Source: Bradyrhizobium hipponense
GTDB lineage: Bacteria > Pseudomonadota > Alphaproteobacteria > Rhizobiales > Xanthobacteraceae
NCBI RefSeq assembly: GCF_008123965.1
Contig: NZ_VSTH01000103.1
Location: 62,001-126,000 of the forward strand
Length of the DNA stretch: 64,000 bases
Direction of reading: 5' to 3'
In this document: positions 34,671-44,053 of the stretch, piece by piece
How positions within the stretch are numbered: position 1 is the first letter of the stretch
How the letters are laid out: every line of letters starts with the position of its first letter
Made by a program: the position numbers and the translations under genes
The notes under the pieces: model-generated
Seen by the model: the letters and a program-made list of their open reading frames with translations, nothing else
The model's database searches: none
What the model was told of the DNA's origin: nothing

Positions 34671-36167
34671 ATGGCTGCCAGTATTTTGATCGCCGATGAC
34701 GACGCTGTGGCCCGCCGGCTGGTCGAGAACATGGTGCAGAAATGCGGCTATGAGACGGTCGTCGTGGACTCCGGCGATGCCGCGATTGCCATCCTCACCG
34801 CCCCCGACGCGCCCGCCATCGATGCCATGGTGCTCGATCTGGTGATGCCCGGCCTCGACGGCATGGGCGTGCTGGCGAAGATCCGCGAAGCCGGACTGAC
34901 CATTCCGGTGATCGTGCAGACCGCCCATGGCGGCATCGATAACGTGATCTCGGCGATGCGCGCGGGTGCCGCCGATTTCGTGGTCAAGCCGGTCGGCATG
35001 GAGCGGCTCCAGGTGTCGCTCCGCAATGCGCTTAACGCCTCCGCGCTCAAGGGTGAATTGCAGCGCATCCGTCACAGCCGCGAGGGACGGCTGACCTTCT
35101 CCGACATTGTCACGCGCGCCGAGGCGATGGCGAGCGTGATGCGTACCGCGCAGAAGGCGGCGGGCTCGTCGATACCGGTGCTGATCGAGGGCGAGTCCGG
35201 CGTCGGCAAGGAAATGTTCGCGCGCGCCATCCATGGCAGCGGCGAGCGCAAGGCAAAGCCGTTCGTTGCGGTCAATTGCGGCGCGATTCCCGACAACCTC
35301 GTCGAGTCGATCCTGTTCGGCCACGAGAAAGGTGCCTTCACCGGCGCCACCGAACGGCACATGGGCAAGTTCGTCGAAGCCCATGGCGGCACGCTGTTTC
35401 TGGACGAGGTCAGCGAGCTGCCCCTGACCGCGCAGGTCAAGCTGCTCCGCGCGCTCCAGGAGGGCGCGGTGGAGGCGGTCGGCGGCCGCAAGCCCGTCAA
35501 GGTCGATGTCCGCATCATCTCGGCAACCAACCGCAAGCTTTTGGAGCGGGTGAAGCAGGGCCATTTCCGCGAGGATCTGTTTTATCGTCTGCACGTGCTG
35601 CCGATGACGATTCCCTCGCTGCGGGCCCGCCGCGAGGACATTCCGCATCTCCTGCGGCATTTCCTGGCGCGCTTTGCCGCCGAAGAAAACCGCGCCATCG
35701 CAGGCATCAGCGGCGAGGCGGTGGCGCATCTTTCGCAGCTCGAATGGCCGGGCAATATCCGCCAGCTCGAAAACGCGGTCTACCGCGCGGTGGTGATGAG
35801 CGACGGCGACCAGCTCGGCCTCGACGATTTTCCGCTGCTCGCCTCGCATCAGCACGTGGCAACCGAGATTCCGACCGCGCCGCTGATGCTCGAGCCGATT
35901 GCGGCGCCCTCGCTGGTCTCGGGTAATGAAATACCGATTGCACCCCTACCCTCGGCAGGAACCCTGGCCATGCTGACCGCGACCGGCGATGTCCGTCCGC
36001 TGGAGGAGATGGAGAACGAGATCATCCGCTTTGCGATCTCGCATTACCGCGGACAGATGTCGGAGGTCGCCCGCCGCCTCAAAATCGGCCGGTCCACGCT
36101 CTACCGAAAACTCGATGAAGCCAGCGTGCCCGGACATGGCGGCAAAAGCGGCGAGGAGACGCACTGA
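34671..36167 (+). CDS. NtrC-family sigma-54-dependent response regulator
   Basis: A 498-residue protein with three domains. The receiver (residues 1-120) has phospho-acceptor Asp56 in VLDLVMPGLDG. The AAA+ sigma-54 interaction domain (about 145-375) has Walker A GESGVGKE near 173-180 and the sigma-54-contacting GAFTGA loop near 221-226. A C-terminal Fis-type helix-turn-helix (about 450-485) reads MSEVARRLKIGRSTLYRKL. No histidine kinase gene is adjacent, so it is an orphan here. Targets should carry a -24/-12 promoter. I found none convincing nearby. Confidence 0.93.
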   Translation: MAASILIADDDAVARRLVENMVQKCGYETVVVDSGDAAIAILTAPDAPAIDAMVLDLVMPGLDGMGVLAKIREAGLTIPVIVQTAHGGIDNVISAMRAGAADFVVKPVGMERLQVSLRNALNASALKGELQRIRHSREGRLTFSDIVTRAEAMASVMRTAQKAAGSSIPVLIEGESGVGKEMFARAIHGSGERKAKPFVAVNCGAIPDNLVESILFGHEKGAFTGATERHMGKFVEAHGGTLFLDEVSELPLTAQVKLLRALQEGAVEAVGGRKPVKVDVRIISATNRKLLERVKQGHFREDLFYRLHVLPMTIPSLRARREDIPHLLRHFLARFAAEENRAIAGISGEAVAHLSQLEWPGNIRQLENAVYRAVVMSDGDQLGLDDFPLLASHQHVATEIPTAPLMLEPIAAPSLVSGNEIPIAPLPSAGTLAMLTATGDVRPLEEMENEIIRFAISHYRGQMSEVARRLKIGRSTLYRKLDEASVPGHGGKSGEETH

Positions 36168-36513
36168 GCCGCGTTGCCAACGGCCGACCGCCCGATCGCG
36201 CGATGTCGCCTTAAACCCTTCGCATGACGAAAGAATTCGACTGCGATTCGAACCGTGACCTGGAAGTGACAGACAAAGGGAAAAGCGCGTGGCAGAAGCG
36301 CACTATCCGTTGCAAAGGGGCTTCCTTGAAGTCAGTTTGTCGTGAGTTGTCCCGGGTAACGCTGGCTGCAAAAACGGGGCCTGTATATCGTCTGCGTAAG
36401 AATCGTTGCGTGCAGGCGTGCAACTTGCGAGAGGCCGGCGCGGTTTAGCCGAAGCTGAAAAGACATAACAAAGCCGTTCCACCAGGGGCGGTTCACCCAA
36501 GGGGTGTGACACA
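36168..36513. other. Intergenic region upstream of the L,D-transpeptidase gene
   Basis: These 346 bases contain no supportable gene. A 74-codon frame at 36224-36448 has no family resemblance and no clear ribosome site. The last 30 bases hold AAGGGG, a weak ribosome site for the transpeptidase ATG. The promoter must lie here, but I cannot pick one box pair over others. Confidence 0.35.
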
Positions 36514-38727
36514 ATGCGTGACTGTTTGAACCACCGTGCAGGCTTTGACCGCGTCTTGATGGCGGTCGCGGCGACCTTCCTCACGGTGTCGGGCGGCTCA
36601 GCCCTGGCGCAGGATCAGGCGCGCAGCAGCGCCGCCGAGCTCGCGATCGAAGCCGCGATCCCGCGCCCCGAGCCCGCAAACGTCCCGCCCCCGAGCGCAG
36701 CCGATATCAAGCTCGACACCACCGCCACGGTTCAGGACTCCGCGAAGGAGCCGGTGAAGGCGGAAGCCGCGCCGACAGCGGACAAGGTCGAGACCAAGCC
36801 CTCCGACGTCGCGACCACGCCCGCAACCGAAGCGCCGAAGAGCGAAACGGCCAAAACCGAACCTTCAAAGACCGAACCCGCAAAGACGGAATCCGCAAAG
36901 TCCGAGCCCGCCAAAGCTGACACTGCAACGGCGCCGGCCACTCCGGCGGCCCCTGCCGCCGCCACAGCGACCCCGGCGTCTGAACCGCTGAAGGCCGCGA
37001 GCAACGTTCCCGCCGCCGATCAGCCGGTCGCCGAAAAGCTCAAGGACATCATCAGCGCCAAGACCTCGCGCCATTTCGACCGTAAGAACGAACGCGCCGC
37101 CGTCGAGAAGTTTTATGGTGCCCGCGACTACGCGCCGGTCTGGACACAGGGCGGCAGCCTCACCGCTGCGGCCAAGGGCGTGATCGCCCGGCTGAAGGAT
37201 GCGGCCTCCGATGGCCTCAATCCCGCCGACTATCCGGTGCCGGATTTCGCCGCCGCTACGACGCCCGATGCCCTCGCCGATGCCGAGCTGAAGCTCACCG
37301 CCAGCATGTTCGACTATGCACGCCAGGCCCAGAGCGGCCGCATGCACTGGTCCCAAGTCAGCGCCGACATCCTTTATCCCGAGCATCCGGTCGACCCGAA
37401 CGACGTGCTCGCCAAGGTCATGACCGCGAGCGATGCCTCCGCGGCGCTCGACAGCTACAATCCGCCGCACAAGCTCTACAAGGAGCTGAAGGCGAAGCTG
37501 GCGCAGCTGCGCGGCCAGACCGACGGTCCGGCGATCGAGATCGCCGAAGGCCCCGCGCTGAAATACACCCCGGCCCGCGGCAAGAAACAGGCTGAAATCG
37601 TCGTGGAAGATCCGCGCGTGCCGCAGCTTCGCGCCAAGCTCGGTATCGCCGAGAATGCCAGCGACACCCGCTATGACGCCACGGTCGCAGAAGCCGTGCG
37701 AAAATTCCAGGACGGCGTTGAGATCAAGGCGACCGGCATCCTCGACGACAAGACGGTCAAGGCGCTGAACAGCCCCAAGCGCGACAAGCAGATCGACGTT
37801 GTGCTCGTGAATATGGAGCGCTGGCGCTGGCTGCCGCGCGACCTCGGCGTGCCTGCGCTGGGCGACGCCTATGTCATCCTCAACATTCCGGACTATACGC
37901 TGAAGGTAATGCAGCGGGGCCAGCAGGCCTGGACCACCCGCGTCGTCACCGGCAAGCCGGGCCAGCACGCCACGCCGCTCCTCACCGAGACGATGAAGTA
38001 CATCACGGTCAACCCGACCTGGAACGTGCCGCCCTCGATCGTCTACAACGAATATCTGCCGGCGCTTCAGCAGGACCCGACCGTGCTTCAGCGCATGGGC
38101 CTCAAGCTCGAACAGAATCGCGACGGTTCGGTGCACATCTCGCAGCCACCGGGTGAGGCGAACGCCCTCGGCCGCATCCGCTTCAACTTCCCGAACAAGT
38201 TCCTGGTCTATCAGCACGACACGCCGGACAAGAACCTGTTCGCGCGGGACGAGCGCGCCTTCAGCCATGGCTGCATGCGTGTACAGAATCCGGATCAGTA
38301 CGCGTCCGTTCTGCTCAACATCGCCATGCCGAACGAGAAGTACACGCCGGAGCGCGTGCGCAGCATGTACGGCAAGAGCGAGATCGACCTGAAATTCCCG
38401 ACGCCGATCCCGGTCAACATCACCTACCAGACCGCGTTCGTGGACGATGGCGGCAAGCTGCAATTCCGCAAGGACGTCTATGGCCGCGACGCGACCATGA
38501 TCAACATCCTGAAGAACGGCCGCGGCAAGGATCTCGAGAACGTCGTAGCTCACTCCCAGCCGAGCTATTCGCGCCCGGCGACGACGCTGCCGTCCGGCGT
38601 GGCGATAGCAAACAATGGCGGCGGCTCGTCCGGCCTTAACTTTTTCGAGCGGCTGTTCGGGGCGCCGACCCCGCCGCCGGCTCCGATTGGCCGCCGTCCG
38701 CAGCAGCAGCGGGTGTTCACCCGCTGA
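36514..38727 (+). CDS. L,D-transpeptidase (LdtD/YcbB-like)
   Basis: A 737-residue periplasmic enzyme. The signal peptide ends near GSALAQ (about residue 32). Residues 40-170 are a disordered Lys/Thr/Glu/Pro-rich linker with KTEPS/AKTE-type repeats. A YcbB-like scaffold domain, a peptidoglycan-binding domain (about 370-430, FQDGVEIKATGILDDKTV) and the YkuD catalytic domain follow. The active site reads SHGCMR with Cys587. LdtD-type enzymes make 3-3 (Dap-Dap) crosslinks in peptidoglycan. The next gene is a MepK/YcbK-like DUF882 protein, the same pair as ycbB-ycbK in E. coli. Confidence 0.92.
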   Translation: MRDCLNHRAGFDRVLMAVAATFLTVSGGSALAQDQARSSAAELAIEAAIPRPEPANVPPPSAADIKLDTTATVQDSAKEPVKAEAAPTADKVETKPSDVATTPATEAPKSETAKTEPSKTEPAKTESAKSEPAKADTATAPATPAAPAAATATPASEPLKAASNVPAADQPVAEKLKDIISAKTSRHFDRKNERAAVEKFYGARDYAPVWTQGGSLTAAAKGVIARLKDAASDGLNPADYPVPDFAAATTPDALADAELKLTASMFDYARQAQSGRMHWSQVSADILYPEHPVDPNDVLAKVMTASDASAALDSYNPPHKLYKELKAKLAQLRGQTDGPAIEIAEGPALKYTPARGKKQAEIVVEDPRVPQLRAKLGIAENASDTRYDATVAEAVRKFQDGVEIKATGILDDKTVKALNSPKRDKQIDVVLVNMERWRWLPRDLGVPALGDAYVILNIPDYTLKVMQRGQQAWTTRVVTGKPGQHATPLLTETMKYITVNPTWNVPPSIVYNEYLPALQQDPTVLQRMGLKLEQNRDGSVHISQPPGEANALGRIRFNFPNKFLVYQHDTPDKNLFARDERAFSHGCMRVQNPDQYASVLLNIAMPNEKYTPERVRSMYGKSEIDLKFPTPIPVNITYQTAFVDDGGKLQFRKDVYGRDATMINILKNGRGKDLENVVAHSQPSYSRPATTLPSGVAIANNGGGSSGLNFFERLFGAPTPPPAPIGRRPQQQRVFTR

Positions 38728-38997
38728 GGCCTCTTCTGAAATTCTTCAATCAAAACAGCGACCTCGTCCTCTGGATGCGGTCGCTTAACGTTAACCATTC
38801 TCCACCCGAACTCGGGCAGCGGGCGTTTTTTCGCCACACTCAACCGGTTAGGTTTGCATTCTGACTTGGTTTGGGGGCGGGAAGGTCAACCTCAAATTAA
38901 CCTTCTCGCTTTAACAAAGCGTTCATCCTCTTTCGCGCGCTAACGGGGTTGGCGGGAGAGTCCATTTTGAACGCTGGTCGACTGGGTGGGCTCTAAC

Positions 38998-40590
38998 GTG
39001 CTGACTGGTCTCGCACGCCAATTCGCTGTGCTGTCGTTGTCCCATGCGGGCGTGAAGGCTGGATCGCGGATCGGCCTCGCATCCGTATTGCTGTTTGCTG
39101 CGGCGGGTTCAGTTCACGACGCCGCCGCGCTGAACGAGACCAAGACACTCTCCTTCCACCACACCCATTCCGGCGAAGATCTCACCGTCACCTTCAAGCG
39201 CGACGGGCGCTTCGACGAAGCGGCGCTGAAGCAGCTCAATCATTTCCTGCGCGACTGGCGCACCCAGGACGAGACGGTCATGGACCGTCACCTCTTCGAC
39301 ATCCTCTGGGAAGTCTATCGCGACGTCGACGGCAAACAGCCGATCCAGATCATCTCCTCCTACCGTTCCCCCGCCACCAACGCCATGCTCCGCCGCCGCT
39401 CCTCGGGCGTCGCGCGCTTCAGCCAGCACATGCTGGGACATGCGATGGACTTCTACATTCCGGGCGTGCCGCTGGAGCAGATCCGCTTCGCCGGCCTGCG
39501 GCTGCAGCGCGGCGGGGTCGGCTTCTATCCGACCTCCGGCTCGCCCTTCGTGCATCTCGACACCGGCAGCATCCGGCACTGGCCGCGCATGACGCATGAC
39601 CAGCTCGCCCGCGTCTTCCCGGACGGCCGCACGGTCCATGTCCCGACCGACGGCACGCCGCTGAAGGGCTATGAGTTCGCCAAGGCCGACATCGAGCGGC
39701 GCGGCAATGGCGAGGACGCCGGCAGCAAGCCGAATTTCTTCGCCGCGCTGTTCAAGGGCAAGTTGGCTCCGGCTGCCAGCAGCAGCGACGAGGATGACGA
39801 GGGCGGCCCCGCCGCGGCCGCCAAACCGTCCGCGCCGACCGTGGTCGCAGCCGCAGCCAAGTCCTCCGATCCGGTGCCGACACCGCGCGCCAAGCCGGTC
39901 GCCGCTACGCTCCAGCTCGCCTCGGCGGATGCGCAAACCGTCGCGGCGCCCAAGCCGAAGCCCGTGGCTGACAAGCCGGCTGCCGCCAAGCCGGAGACCC
40001 CGGCAGACATCATCAATGCCCGCGGCTTCTGGGATTTCCCGGCCACGCCGCAGCAGGCAACGCCGGCGCAGGTCGCCGCGCTGAAGGCGCGCCAGGCGCT
40101 CGCCGCCGCCACTGACCCGCAGCCGACCGCAAGCGTATCGTCGTCGGCCTATCAGGCGCTGGCCTACGCACCGGCCTCCGCCTCGCCGGTCGACCGCGCC
40201 AACGTGGTCGCCGCCTCCGCGCCGATCCCGCGCTCCGCCCGCCCCGCGTCCCGCAACCTCGCAGCCGCGACCGAGATCAACACGGTGGTGGGCAAGCGCA
40301 TCGACGGCATGGTCGCAACCGCGACCCGGCTCTCCGCGGCCAAGGGCGAGAGCATCTGGCTCAAGATCGTGATGCTGTCGCCCAGCGCCAGCCGCTCGAT
40401 GTCGGTCACGCTGATGGGCGAGCTCGACACGGTGGCGATGCGCGCCTATTTCGTCAAGCCGCAGTCCGTGATCGCGATGGGCTTTGTCGACGATCCGATG
40501 CAGGGCCTATCCTGCGACAGTTTCTCGGGCACCGCGACTGCGAAGCTCGAGACGACGTCCTTCGTCGTGCGCACAGCGGCACTGCGCTGA
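38998..40590 (+). CDS. DUF882 (MepK/YcbK-like) peptidoglycan endopeptidase with long C-terminal extension
   Basis: About 530 residues. An N-terminal export helix (GLASVLLFAAAGSV) precedes a DUF882/M15-type domain (about 40-205) with zinc-site motifs SQHMLGHAMDFYIPG and FVHLDTG. MepK in E. coli cleaves 3-3 crosslinks, the bonds made by LdtD. Residues 230-400 are a Pro/Ala/Lys linker, and the last 110 residues (GKRIDGMVATATRLSAAKGE onward) form an additional domain absent from MepK that I do not recognise. GTG 38998 is favoured by GGGTGGG upstream. GTG 38986 is also possible. Confidence 0.85.
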   Translation: MLTGLARQFAVLSLSHAGVKAGSRIGLASVLLFAAAGSVHDAAALNETKTLSFHHTHSGEDLTVTFKRDGRFDEAALKQLNHFLRDWRTQDETVMDRHLFDILWEVYRDVDGKQPIQIISSYRSPATNAMLRRRSSGVARFSQHMLGHAMDFYIPGVPLEQIRFAGLRLQRGGVGFYPTSGSPFVHLDTGSIRHWPRMTHDQLARVFPDGRTVHVPTDGTPLKGYEFAKADIERRGNGEDAGSKPNFFAALFKGKLAPAASSSDEDDEGGPAAAAKPSAPTVVAAAAKSSDPVPTPRAKPVAATLQLASADAQTVAAPKPKPVADKPAAAKPETPADIINARGFWDFPATPQQATPAQVAALKARQALAAATDPQPTASVSSSAYQALAYAPASASPVDRANVVAASAPIPRSARPASRNLAAATEINTVVGKRIDGMVATATRLSAAKGESIWLKIVMLSPSASRSMSVTLMGELDTVAMRAYFVKPQSVIAMGFVDDPMQGLSCDSFSGTATAKLETTSFVVRTAALR

Positions 40591-40596
40591 GAGGTC

Positions 40597-40617
40597 GGGG
40601 TCCGCAAAGCGGTCCCC
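40597..40617. terminator. Hairpin between convergent DUF882 and cyclase genes
   Basis: GGGGTCCGC and GCGGTCCCC pair around an AAA loop, with one T-T mismatch. It lies 6 bases after the DUF882 stop codon and 25 bases before the end of the convergent cyclase gene. A pyrimidine-rich TGCCTTCTTT follows. Probably a terminator for the plus strand. Confidence 0.55.
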
Positions 40618-40641
40618 TGCCTTCTTTCCCAGTCAAATTGA

Positions 40642-42408
40642 TTATGCCGGCAGGCCGGCCCTGATGAGGCCAGCTTCATGGCGCTGGCGGTCGACTTCGC
40701 GCTTGTAGTGCAGGGTTGCAAGATGGGCTGCCACCGAGAATCCTGGTTCGCGCTTCAGAACCTCGGCAGCGTGAGCTCCAGCCGCGACGGCATTGTTCAT
40801 CTGCGCGAATGTCGCCGCGAGGAACGCGTGATGGGTATAGTCGGCTCGTGTGATCCTTGAAAAGGCCTCGGCGGCATCGGCGTATTTCTCCGCGCAATAA
40901 TAAGCGCGGCCCAGATGGCTCCAGAAGCGCTCGGGATGATAAGGGTTGAGGCGCATCGCTTTCTTGATCCAGTCGATGCCTTCCTCAGGCAGACCGAGCC
41001 AGGTCAGAAGCTCTCCCTGCTGCACGACCACTAGATCGTAATTCGGGTTGAGGGCGAGCGCGCGCTCCTGATGATACGTGGCTCTTTCGTAATCGTGGCG
41101 CGTCAGATTGAGCGCGGCGAGGATCCGGTGCACGTCCGCATCATTGTCATCGAGCGCCAACGCGGTCTCGAGTTCCGAAGCCACCTGTTCAAATGTCGCA
41201 TCGCGATCGGCGCACCAGCCATAGATCCAGCACTGGCCGAGCACGCATGCCTTCCACGCGTGGGCGTGGGCGTAGTTCGGATCCATCGCCAGCGCCCGGT
41301 TGAGTAGCATCTGCGCCTGCGCGTTGTCTTCGCGGGTTGAACGGTGATGCAGGAGCTTTGCCGCCAGCACGCATTCGTAGGCGGCCATGTTATCGGTCGG
41401 CTTGCGCTTGGTGCGGTCGTGCGTTGCTGCTTCCACGCGACCCGGTAGCGTCGCGGCGATTGCGCGGGTCATCTCGTCCTGGATGGCAAAAATATCCTGG
41501 AGCTCGCGGTCGTAGCGTTCGGCCCAGATATGGCGGTCGGTTTCCGCATCGATCAGCTGCACGGTGACGCGGACGCGCCCTCCGGCCTTCCGCACGCTGC
41601 CCTCGATGACGTAGTCGACTGCGAACTCACGGCCGATGTCCTGGACCTTTACGGCTTTGCCCTTGTAGACGAAGGTCGAGTTGCGGGAGATGACAAGCAG
41701 GTCGTGGAAGCGTGAAAGCTCCGTAATGATGTCTTCAGTAAGACCGTCCGCGAAGAACTCCTGTTCGGGATCGCCACTCATGTTGGCGAACGGCAGCACG
41801 GCGATGGACGGCTTCTTCGAGATACCCCGTGGCATATCGGCAGCCTTTGCCCCATCGGGCAGGCTTGCAGGCCCCTCCGCCAGCCGAACGCGGAAGACCC
41901 GGATCGGGCGGGCGATGTTTTTGACGTTCTGCTCGCCGAGATCGTCGAATTGAACTCCGTCCAGCCGGTCGCCAACCTGATCGCGCACCGCGCCTGAAAC
42001 GCAGATTCCTCCAGGCTCGGCGAGCGCCTCCAGTCGCGCTGCGACATTGACGCCGTCGCCGAAGATGTCGCCTTGATCGACGATTACATCGCCCAGATTG
42101 ATGCCGATGCGGAATTGTATCCATCGCGGCGGCGGGACGTCGGCATTGCGCCGTGCCATGCGGCGCTGAACCTCGGCGGCACATAGCACGGCATCGACGA
42201 CGCTGTGGAATTCGGCGAGCATGCCGTCACCCGTCGTCTTGATGATCCGCCCGCGATTTTTGGCAATGGCTGGATCGATGAGCTCGACCCGATGGGTCTT
42301 GAGGCGCGCAAGGGTACCCGCCTCGTCGACCTCCATGAGCCGGCTAAAGCCGACCATGTCAGTCGCGAGAACCGCGGCGAGCCTGCGCTCTGGTCCGGGC
42401 ACGTCCAT
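40642..42408 (-). CDS. Class III adenylate/guanylate cyclase with TolB-like and TPR regions
   Basis: A 588-residue soluble protein. Residues 8-175 form a class III nucleotide cyclase domain with a metal Asp in ATDMVGFSRL, KTTGDGMLAEF (purine-binding Lys and second Asp) and the transition-state segment VNVAARLEAL, so it looks active. Residues 195-320 resemble the TolB-like domain often fused in these proteins (VLPFANMSGDPEQEFFADGL). The C-terminal 220 residues are tetratricopeptide-like. Such fusions are very abundant in Bradyrhizobium. The signal and product cannot be told from sequence. Confidence 0.88.
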   Translation of the reverse strand: MDVPGPERRLAAVLATDMVGFSRLMEVDEAGTLARLKTHRVELIDPAIAKNRGRIIKTTGDGMLAEFHSVVDAVLCAAEVQRRMARRNADVPPPRWIQFRIGINLGDVIVDQGDIFGDGVNVAARLEALAEPGGICVSGAVRDQVGDRLDGVQFDDLGEQNVKNIARPIRVFRVRLAEGPASLPDGAKAADMPRGISKKPSIAVLPFANMSGDPEQEFFADGLTEDIITELSRFHDLLVISRNSTFVYKGKAVKVQDIGREFAVDYVIEGSVRKAGGRVRVTVQLIDAETDRHIWAERYDRELQDIFAIQDEMTRAIAATLPGRVEAATHDRTKRKPTDNMAAYECVLAAKLLHHRSTREDNAQAQMLLNRALAMDPNYAHAHAWKACVLGQCWIYGWCADRDATFEQVASELETALALDDNDADVHRILAALNLTRHDYERATYHQERALALNPNYDLVVVQQGELLTWLGLPEEGIDWIKKAMRLNPYHPERFWSHLGRAYYCAEKYADAAEAFSRITRADYTHHAFLAATFAQMNNAVAAGAHAAEVLKREPGFSVAAHLATLHYKREVDRQRHEAGLIRAGLPA

Positions 42409-42493
42409 TGCTCGGTCCTCTCGCCGAGCATTCTAGCAGACCACGAGATTTTGCCCAAGCTTGGTGCGCTGCAACGCCAACCGGCGTGGCGTC

Positions 42494-42766
42494 TCAGATC
42501 ATCCCCAGCGCCTGCAGGTAGGTTTCGAGGATCGTCTCGGCTTCGGCGCGCTCGTTGGGATCCTGCTTGCGCATGCGCACGATGGTGCGCAGCGCCTTGA
42601 CGTCGTAGCCGTTGCCCTTGCTCTCGGCATAGACGTCGCGGATGTCGTCGGAAATCGCCTTCTTCTCCTCCTCCAGCCGCTCGATGCGCTCGATGATGGA
42701 TTTGAGCTGGTCCTTGGCAAATTTCGTCGCGGGCTCGTCGTCGCGGACGGCGGCGGAGGTGGCCAT
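42494..42766 (-). CDS. gapR: GapR-like nucleoid-associated protein (DUF2312/UPF0335)
   Basis: A 90-residue protein beginning [18 protein letters not shown] long amphipathic coiled coil ([20 protein letters not shown]) leads into the conserved [18 protein letters not shown] segment of DUF2312. In Caulobacter this family is GapR, a chromosome-binding protein that clamps overtwisted DNA ahead of replication and transcription and stimulates type II topoisomerases. ATG 42766 is supported by GGGAG about 8 bases upstream. Confidence 0.92.
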   Translation of the reverse strand: MATSAAVRDDEPATKFAKDQLKSIIERIERLEEEKKAISDDIRDVYAESKGNGYDVKALRTIVRMRKQDPNERAEAETILETYLQALGMI

Positions 42767-42986
42767 CTTGGTACTCCCAAATGAAACTGGCAAAACGAGG
42801 TGACGCCGGCATCGTCACCGCGCGTGCTGGTTAGACCCTTAGGGTTGGCGCCCCCCGCATTCAAGGCAGCATCTCGCTCGTCCACAGCGCGCCCACACTT
42901 TCGTGCACCGAGGCAAGAATCCGGTTGTGTTGCGCACGACTCAGAGCTCGCGCGCCGGAAGGAGCGATCTGGACGGTCAGGCGAAT

Positions 42987-43289
42987 TCAGTGACCGGGAT
43001 GAACCTTCTTCATCGCCTCGAGCTGCTCGGGCGTGGCCGTGCCCTGGTGTTTCGACTTCCAGGTCTCATAGGGCATGCCGTAGACGGCCTCCCGGCTCTC
43101 GTCCTTGCTCAAGGCGACGCCTTTGGCATCCGCGGCGTCCTTGAGCCAATTGGACAGGCAGTTGCGGCAGAAGCCCGCCAGATTCATCAAATCGATGTTC
43201 TGGACGTCCGTCCGCGTCCGCAGATGCTCGACCAGGCGCCGGAAGGCCGCCGCCTCGAGCTCCGTTCTGGTTTTGTCGTCGATTGCCAT
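42987..43289 (-). CDS. DUF1244-family protein
   Basis: A 100-residue protein of a compact helical family common in Proteobacteria. Conserved stretches include AAFRRLVEHLRTRTDVQNID, NLAGFCRNCLSNW (two Cys) and YGMPYETWKSKHQ. The biochemical role of DUF1244 is unknown. It lies between gapR and the DUF1036-pyk pair. Confidence 0.9.
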   Translation of the reverse strand: MAIDDKTRTELEAAAFRRLVEHLRTRTDVQNIDLMNLAGFCRNCLSNWLKDAADAKGVALSKDESREAVYGMPYETWKSKHQGTATPEQLEAMKKVHPGH

Positions 43290-43459
43290 CGTTCGCTTCC
43301 CCGGCAGTGGCCCGTTGTCTGGCTAAACCCTTACGGGATCAGGTGGGGTCCTGTCACAGATTTTGCCATATCGCGGCGCACAGGGGGTTGAGCCGGCTTG
43401 GGCTGGTTCCGGAGGCCCCTACGCCAAATCGTCAATGATCTGATATAGCTTCCGCGACA

Positions 43460-44053
43460 ATGATCGCCGAATCCCCCCGTTCCCCTGTTCGCCTGCTTGC
43501 CCGGTTCGCCCCGGTGCTGGTGCTTGCCCTGTTCTGCCTCTGGAACGGCCCCGCGTCCGCGGACTTCCGCCTCTGCAACAACACGTCGAGCCGCGTTGGT
43601 ATTGCGCTGGGCTACAAAGACGCCGAGGGCTGGACCACTGAGGGCTGGTGGAACATTTCGTCCCGCTCCTGCGAGACGCTGCTGCGGGGAACGCTGGTCG
43701 CCCGCTACTACTACATTTACGCGATCGACTATGACCGCGGCGGCGAGTGGTCGGGCCAGGCCTTCATGTGCTCGCGCGACAAGGAATTCACCATTCGCGG
43801 CACCGAGGATTGCCTGGCACGCGGCTATGACCGCACCGGCTATTTCGAGGTCGATACCGGCGAGCAGCGGGCCTGGACGGTGCAGCTCACCGACGCCAAC
43901 GAACAGCCGGCGCAGCAGCGCGTCCCAGGCATGCCCGGCACGGTTGGCCCGGGCGGAGTTCCGGGTTTGCCCAATGGTTCGCCGGGTGGTACGCCCCCGG
44001 GCTCGCCCGGCCTCCCACCGGCCGCTCCGCCCCCGCCTGGAAATAAGCCATGA
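43460..44053 (+). CDS. DUF1036-family exported protein
   Basis: A 197-residue protein with an N-terminal signal peptide (ARFAPVLVLALFCLWNGPASA). The DUF1036 domain starts DFRLCNNTSSRVGIALGYKD and has six or so Cys positions likely forming disulfides (CNNT, SCET, MCSR, DCLA). A Pro/Gly-rich tail ends the protein. Its stop overlaps the pyruvate kinase ATG (ATGA), so the two are coupled even though one is exported and the other cytoplasmic. Function unknown. Confidence 0.9.
   Translation: MIAESPRSPVRLLARFAPVLVLALFCLWNGPASADFRLCNNTSSRVGIALGYKDAEGWTTEGWWNISSRSCETLLRGTLVARYYYIYAIDYDRGGEWSGQAFMCSRDKEFTIRGTEDCLARGYDRTGYFEVDTGEQRAWTVQLTDANEQPAQQRVPGMPGTVGPGGVPGLPNGSPGGTPPGSPGLPPAAPPPPGNKP

Noticed and set aside
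36224-36448. A 74-codon open frame upstream of the L,D-transpeptidase
   Set aside because: No ribosome site of note, no family resemblance and unusual composition for this genome. Treated as non-coding.
38784-38797. TTAACGTTAACC as a possible CtrA site before the DUF882 gene
   Set aside because: The two TTAA boxes are separated by two bases, not seven, so it does not match the consensus.
38897-38914. TTAA and TTAA separated by 10 bases upstream of the DUF882 gene
   Set aside because: Spacing does not fit the CtrA box. It is probably just AT-rich promoter sequence.
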